Of a stretch of DNA of 64,000 nt, positions 61,501 through 64,000 are shown in pieces. The translations under genes were made by a program, and so were the position numbers. Source of the stretch: Steinernema hermaphroditum (Eukaryota > Nematoda > Chromadorea > Rhabditida > Steinernematidae). The notes beneath the pieces were generated by a model. It was not told the origin of the DNA. It ran no database searches and was given only the letters and a program-made list of their open reading frames with translations. Within the stretch, counting starts at the first letter, position 1, and each line of letters opens with the position of its first letter. The stretch lies in contig CM059621.1 in assembly GCA_030435675.1 (NCBI GenBank), positions 17,050,001 to 17,114,000 of the forward strand. The letters are read 5' to 3'.

Positions 61501-62338
61501 TGAGTTGATAATCTCTTCAGAGAACTTACTGTGGCGGCCTTTCACGCACGCCATGCCAAGAGCGATTCGAGACAAAAATTTCCACTATTTATTAGAACTG
61601 TTTTTCGCCATGGCTGGAAGAAATAAAAAACTTTTCATGCATAACAATATCGCAAAAATCGAAACTAACTACATCTTTGAAATATAACCTCTCACAGTGG
61701 AATACACAGTTGCTATTTTCGGGATTGCTGAACAGGATGTTGAAATGGGAAAAAGTCAGTTTTTTTCCTTACGTGTCCATTCGTGATCTTTCGAGCATTT
61801 TCTGCGCGAAGCACGTGCACTAACTGGCCACATTAAGTAATCGTAACTGTGGTTAGCAGCTTCTGGCGCGTCACATGAGTTCAGATTAGCTTGGATTAGA
61901 TAAGTGCATAGAATATAAAGAAGTTACCGGCCCTTCACGAACGGCATGTGTGGACCTATTTGAAACAAAAATTTCCACTGTTTTTAGAACTGTTTTTCCA
62001 CCACGACCAGAAAAATAAAAACTGTTCATATGTCAGTACCACAAAGATCTTTCACATAACCTCTCACAGTGGAACACACAATAAGGCTGATACTCGTTAG
62101 CCTCAAACTGAGATTATTAGTTATAGGCTATGGATAATCTCTTCAGGGACTCACTTTTAATATCGTCTTGGAAGAAAACTCGTCTCTCGGAGTTTAGAGC
62201 AGAAGACGGCTGTTGCTGCTGATTGGAGTTAGAAGCGCTGTAGAGGAGCGGCGACGACGCTCGACTACTGGGGGATCTGGACGACGTCCGAGCCGCCAAC
62301 TCATTGGACGACGACGGGAAGAGAAGACTCGTCGATGT
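43576..62338 (-). CDS. KCNQ1-like voltage-gated K+ channel (5' partial)
   Basis: Pore subunit of a slow voltage-gated potassium channel. Fourteen exons: 62338-62155, 59267-59167, 59108-58930, 55083-54866, 54820-54765, 52102-51746, 51132-50954, 50677-50562, 49645-49555, 49501-49338, 48575-48171, 46373-46012, 44081-43927 and 43879-43576. They total 956 aa with all phases consistent. The start codon lies upstream and was not found. S1-S3 include [12 protein letters not shown] and [10 protein letters not shown]4 is [18 protein letters not shown]. After S4-S5, [20 protein letters not shown] and the [14 protein letters not shown] junction resemble KCNQ1 (worm KQT-3 group). The filter is TVGYGD (about 333-338). 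S6 ([13 protein letters not shown]) leads into a calmodulin-binding IQ helix, [11 protein letters not shown]. The distal assembly region has [20 protein letters not shown], then [19 protein letters not shown]. An acidic insert ([20 protein letters not shown]) lies in exon 48575-48171. The acceptor at 46374 (CCCAAG) is non-consensus. Confidence 0.92.
45452..45556 (+). repeat. Dispersed repeat family, copy 2
   Basis: Matches 32688-32860 and 47258-47410 across CTTGGTCTCATCACGAAAAC and CTGTGTAGACGAT. Lies in a KCNQ intron. Confidence 0.6.
47258..47410 (+). repeat. Dispersed repeat family, copy 3
   Basis: Third copy in a KCNQ intron, running on into the mariner-like relic at 47400-47640. This suggests the two form one element. 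Confidence 0.6.
47400..47640 (-). mobile_element. Mariner-like relic, inverted copy
   Basis: The minus strand resembles 42361-42580, including the region after LNPMD and the end CCAAAAATAGGGCG with CTAGTT. A 22-bp segment (AGATGCTCCACACGTACTAT and two more bases) is tandemly repeated inside. Confidence 0.6.
50136..50200 (+). repeat. Tandem duplication, 2 x 34 bp
   Basis: GGACATGTTCTATCGCGATG plus 11 further bases is repeated exactly at 50136 and 50170 inside a KCNQ intron. Confidence 0.85.
51145..51470 (+). mobile_element. Degenerate half copy of the TTAA element
   Basis: It shares GTTGGGAAACCGACTTCACA-like and AAAACACATTCTG words in order with the elements at 5954 and 27185, ending near GGCCCTTTAA. 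It is much diverged and lies in the KCNQ intron beside the S6 exon. Confidence 0.55.
52796..53550 (+). repeat. Diverged repeat units in KCNQ intron
   Basis: AAATGTGTACACATCATC occurs at about 52920 and 53327 with similar downstream context (GTTATTGAAT, AAAAATTTAGAA). A second pair of related segments with GTATA-CAATG-AAGAAA and TTAGTRAACCACT lies at about 53220-53310 and 53460-53545. Confidence 0.6.
54115..54510 (+). repeat. Duplicated segment in KCNQ intron
   Basis: Two copies (about 54115-54200 and 54405-54510) share CACTCATAAGT, the TTCGCAGTGTT or TCCGCAGTGTT word, and AACAATTTTA in order. Confidence 0.6.
55500..55727 (+). mobile_element. Half copy of the 27912-28474 MITE
   Basis: The 3' half, from CTGCCTTCTCTGT through CTGGAGTCGACGCAGTTAAC to the terminus GACCGCAAGGAAGGGATAAT. 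The inner 100 bp is almost identical to copy 1. Confidence 0.8.
55780..58700. repeat. Cluster of diverged repeat modules in KCNQ intron
   Basis: At least two module types recur. Module 1 contains ATGGTATCACG, GCGGAACTCGGCGTTGGAGC and GTCCAATATA-ATGAAGTTATA-AAGAATTGG at about 55790, 56250, 56540, 56960 and 57910. Module 2 contains CCAGCATGACAACCGAGCG, TTGATTCTTATGCGATTT, ATAGTCGAGTGYTCC and GTGGTTTTCCC at about 56390, 57760, 58313 and 58635. The modules alternate, as in a locally amplified composite. Confidence 0.65.
61203..62070. repeat. Three related units in the first visible KCNQ intron
   Basis: Units at about 61203-61420, 61540-61690 and 61860-62070 share a CACGMACG-CATG word, AAAAATTTC, and AGAAATAAAAAAC-like segments. 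They resemble the middle of the TTAA element (CTTCTGGCGCGTC, TTGGATTAGATAAGTGCATAG). Confidence 0.6.
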
Positions 62339-64000
62339 CTGAAACAGTCACGCTTAGGGCTGCTGCGTTGCTGTGCGGGGCGATAGAAAACATATGAAAA
62401 CCATCGAGAAAAAGGCAAATAAGTTGTTTGTGCGCAGTGCGAAGACAGCGCGCGCGGCTTGAAGCAGATTTCGATTACTCAGGTTAGTGGAGTGCACGCC
62501 ATCGACTTAATAGGATTGATGCCTCTGAGAGGCATGTTCAAGCACGTGGCGACTACGCGGCCGAATGGCCGTTTTAGGGTTGTAGAAGTTGCGGGATACG
62601 TTGCCCTTTGAGAGGTCATCGGTGGTGACGCCTTTTCCCGGAGACAAAAATGACTCATTTTGCATTTTTAGAATGTTCATGTAGAAAAGAGTCGTAGATA
62701 CAAATGTGGGACAAATAATATGTTACATTTCCCACGATTTATGTTTGCGAATACAAAAGAAAGTTAGTATAAAAAGGAATGTGATTGTTTACGATTAAAA
62801 GATTGGTACATTTCGGGGTTGTAGTGGCGGGAGATTGTTTTTTTGCGGGTCTACACCCTTTGAAGCGATTTGTGGTGAACTTAGCGGGTCTGTGTCGTGA
62901 CTCACGCGAAGGAGAACAGAAAAAAATCTCATAAAGAGAGGCTATACGGGACATATTATGTTTGATCCGCAGCAATTTCGGAATGCGAACATGCCCGAGG
63001 TGCTGCTCCTTGTCGAGGCTATAGCAAAAAGAGGAATTGAAAATTAGGCACCGTCGATCGATGGATCTCTTGATGAACCACCAATCACGATATTCTTGTG
63101 TAGATAGACGAATTCAACAGCAAAAATTTCGAACTATGGCTATTGGAAAAAAAGGTATTCTCATCAGCGTCAAGATAGAACCACTACTTGGACTAAGACT
63201 AATGGTTTTGGTATGTTTGACCATCATTTGGACTATAAACGAGCTAGGAACTGTTGGGTAGTAGTCCCCCTCCAGCGTCTGGACTGACTAGACGCCCCTT
63301 TTGTGTCTACGATTGTATATCTCCACCAGACCGGTCGTTCCGCCACATCTCAACAGTAACCAATTAGCATAAGTATTTATGCATAAGAGATAATGAATAC
63401 ACTGGTCCTGCAACGATTCCTCTTTAGCGGCGCATGAAAAAAAAACTTTTTCATTCAAGTGTTTAAAAAATCATAGAAAATGCAAAAACTCGTTCTGAAA
63501 ACAAAATATCGTCGAGCGCGAATTCAAAGGAACCCGAATGTGTGAAGGATGGAGCGCTAACGGCTGACAGTGGCGGGACCAGCGCGTAAACGATATTCAT
63601 CTGCGTTGCGCCGTGATAGAAGGCGGATTCAGGGCCGGGCTTCATATTCGAGCCCATTTGAAACCGTTCCAAATTCGGGTGTTCAATTTTCCTTCAGATT
63701 TTGTTAAAAATTCAAGCTTTTGAAAAATCTGTGAAATATAAAAATTTGTTCCCGAAACAGAAACACATCTGCGAAATAAGTATCATTAATGAATAGAAGG
63801 GATGCAAGGAAAAATGCCATGAGCCCCGGCTATATCCAACCGGCGAATTTATGCACTTGATGACGGCTAGTCCAACGTATACACGCAAAACAGGTCGGCT
63901 TATGAAGTTGTTCACAAAAATTTTTTTTCACAAAACTGTCTGCGCAAAGAACGCGACATCCTTTCCATCGTGGACTTATAGCCCGGATGGACTAATGGCA
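62339..64000. other. Right end, probable KCNQ 5' intron or upstream region
   Basis: No start exon of KCNQ could be recognised. A minus-strand frame at 63672-63463 is open but lacks splice context. Holds the solo LTR at 63252-63355. Confidence 0.35.
63252..63355 (+). repeat. Solo LTR of the 25-kb miniature element
   Basis: It begins TGTTGGGTAGTAGTCCCCCT and ends CTCAACA, like the LTR at 25490-25621, with about 28 bp missing from the middle. Flanks GGAAC and GTAAC may be a degenerate 5-bp target duplication. Confidence 0.7.

Noticed and set aside
63463..63672. Candidate KCNQ start exon on the minus strand
   Set aside because: No donor in a phase compatible with the exon at 62338 could be shown, and the sequence shows no conserved segment.

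Overview
The window is nuclear DNA from a nematode, probably a free-living or rhabditid-type worm; the species cannot be named from sequence alone. The evidence is the very short introns (about 41-55 bp) ending in TTTCAG, apparent trans-splice acceptors a few bases before start codons, and the proteins: a CYP33-like cytochrome P450, an HRPA-1-type hnRNP, a METT-10/METTL16 methyltransferase and a KQT-type potassium channel. All multi-exon models were joined by hand so that reading frame and splice phase agree at every junction; the totals divide by three. No homology search was run. LAYOUT, 0-3 kb: the first coding exon of an unrecognised minus-strand gene, then a complete Mutator-like (MULE) DNA transposon with a 9-bp target duplication, an intron-containing FLYWCH-MULE transposase and terminal inverted repeats built as tandem arrays of one short motif. 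3.4-8.6 kb (minus): a full ADAMTS metalloprotease in 13 exons. 9.3-18.5 kb: dense housekeeping genes: ATP synthase subunit c (-), METTL16-like (+) followed 131 bp later by an MTRFR-like mitochondrial release factor (+) in a probable operon, NAA50 (-), hrpa-1 (-), a 58-aa membrane microprotein (-), and two small unrecognised genes. 18.5-31.7 kb: a 13-kb gene-poor stretch filled with mobile-element remains: a tRNA-derived SINE pair in inverted orientation, a small LTR element with a primer-binding site and polypurine tract, a TTAA-flanked element, a MITE and other inverted-repeat elements, plus GC-rich blocks with homeodomain/POU-like motifs that may be regulatory. 31.7-42 kb: a four-transmembrane protein (+), NAP1-type nucleosome assembly protein (-), mago nashi (-), a shortened SRP72 (+) and a P450 (+). 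43.6-62.3 kb and probably beyond (minus): a KCNQ1-like voltage-gated potassium channel with 14 visible exons whose long introns are packed with diverged repeats; its start codon was not found. FUNCTION: the genes are mostly unrelated single-copy functions (mitochondrial energy and translation, RNA processing, chromatin assembly, secretory-pathway targeting, extracellular matrix proteolysis, membrane excitability). The only clear co-expression hint is the METTL16-MTRFR spacing. The most unusual biology is in the mobile DNA, chiefly the MULE with motif-array termini and the miniature LTR element, and in the SRP72 model, which lacks much of its TPR region without any frame break.
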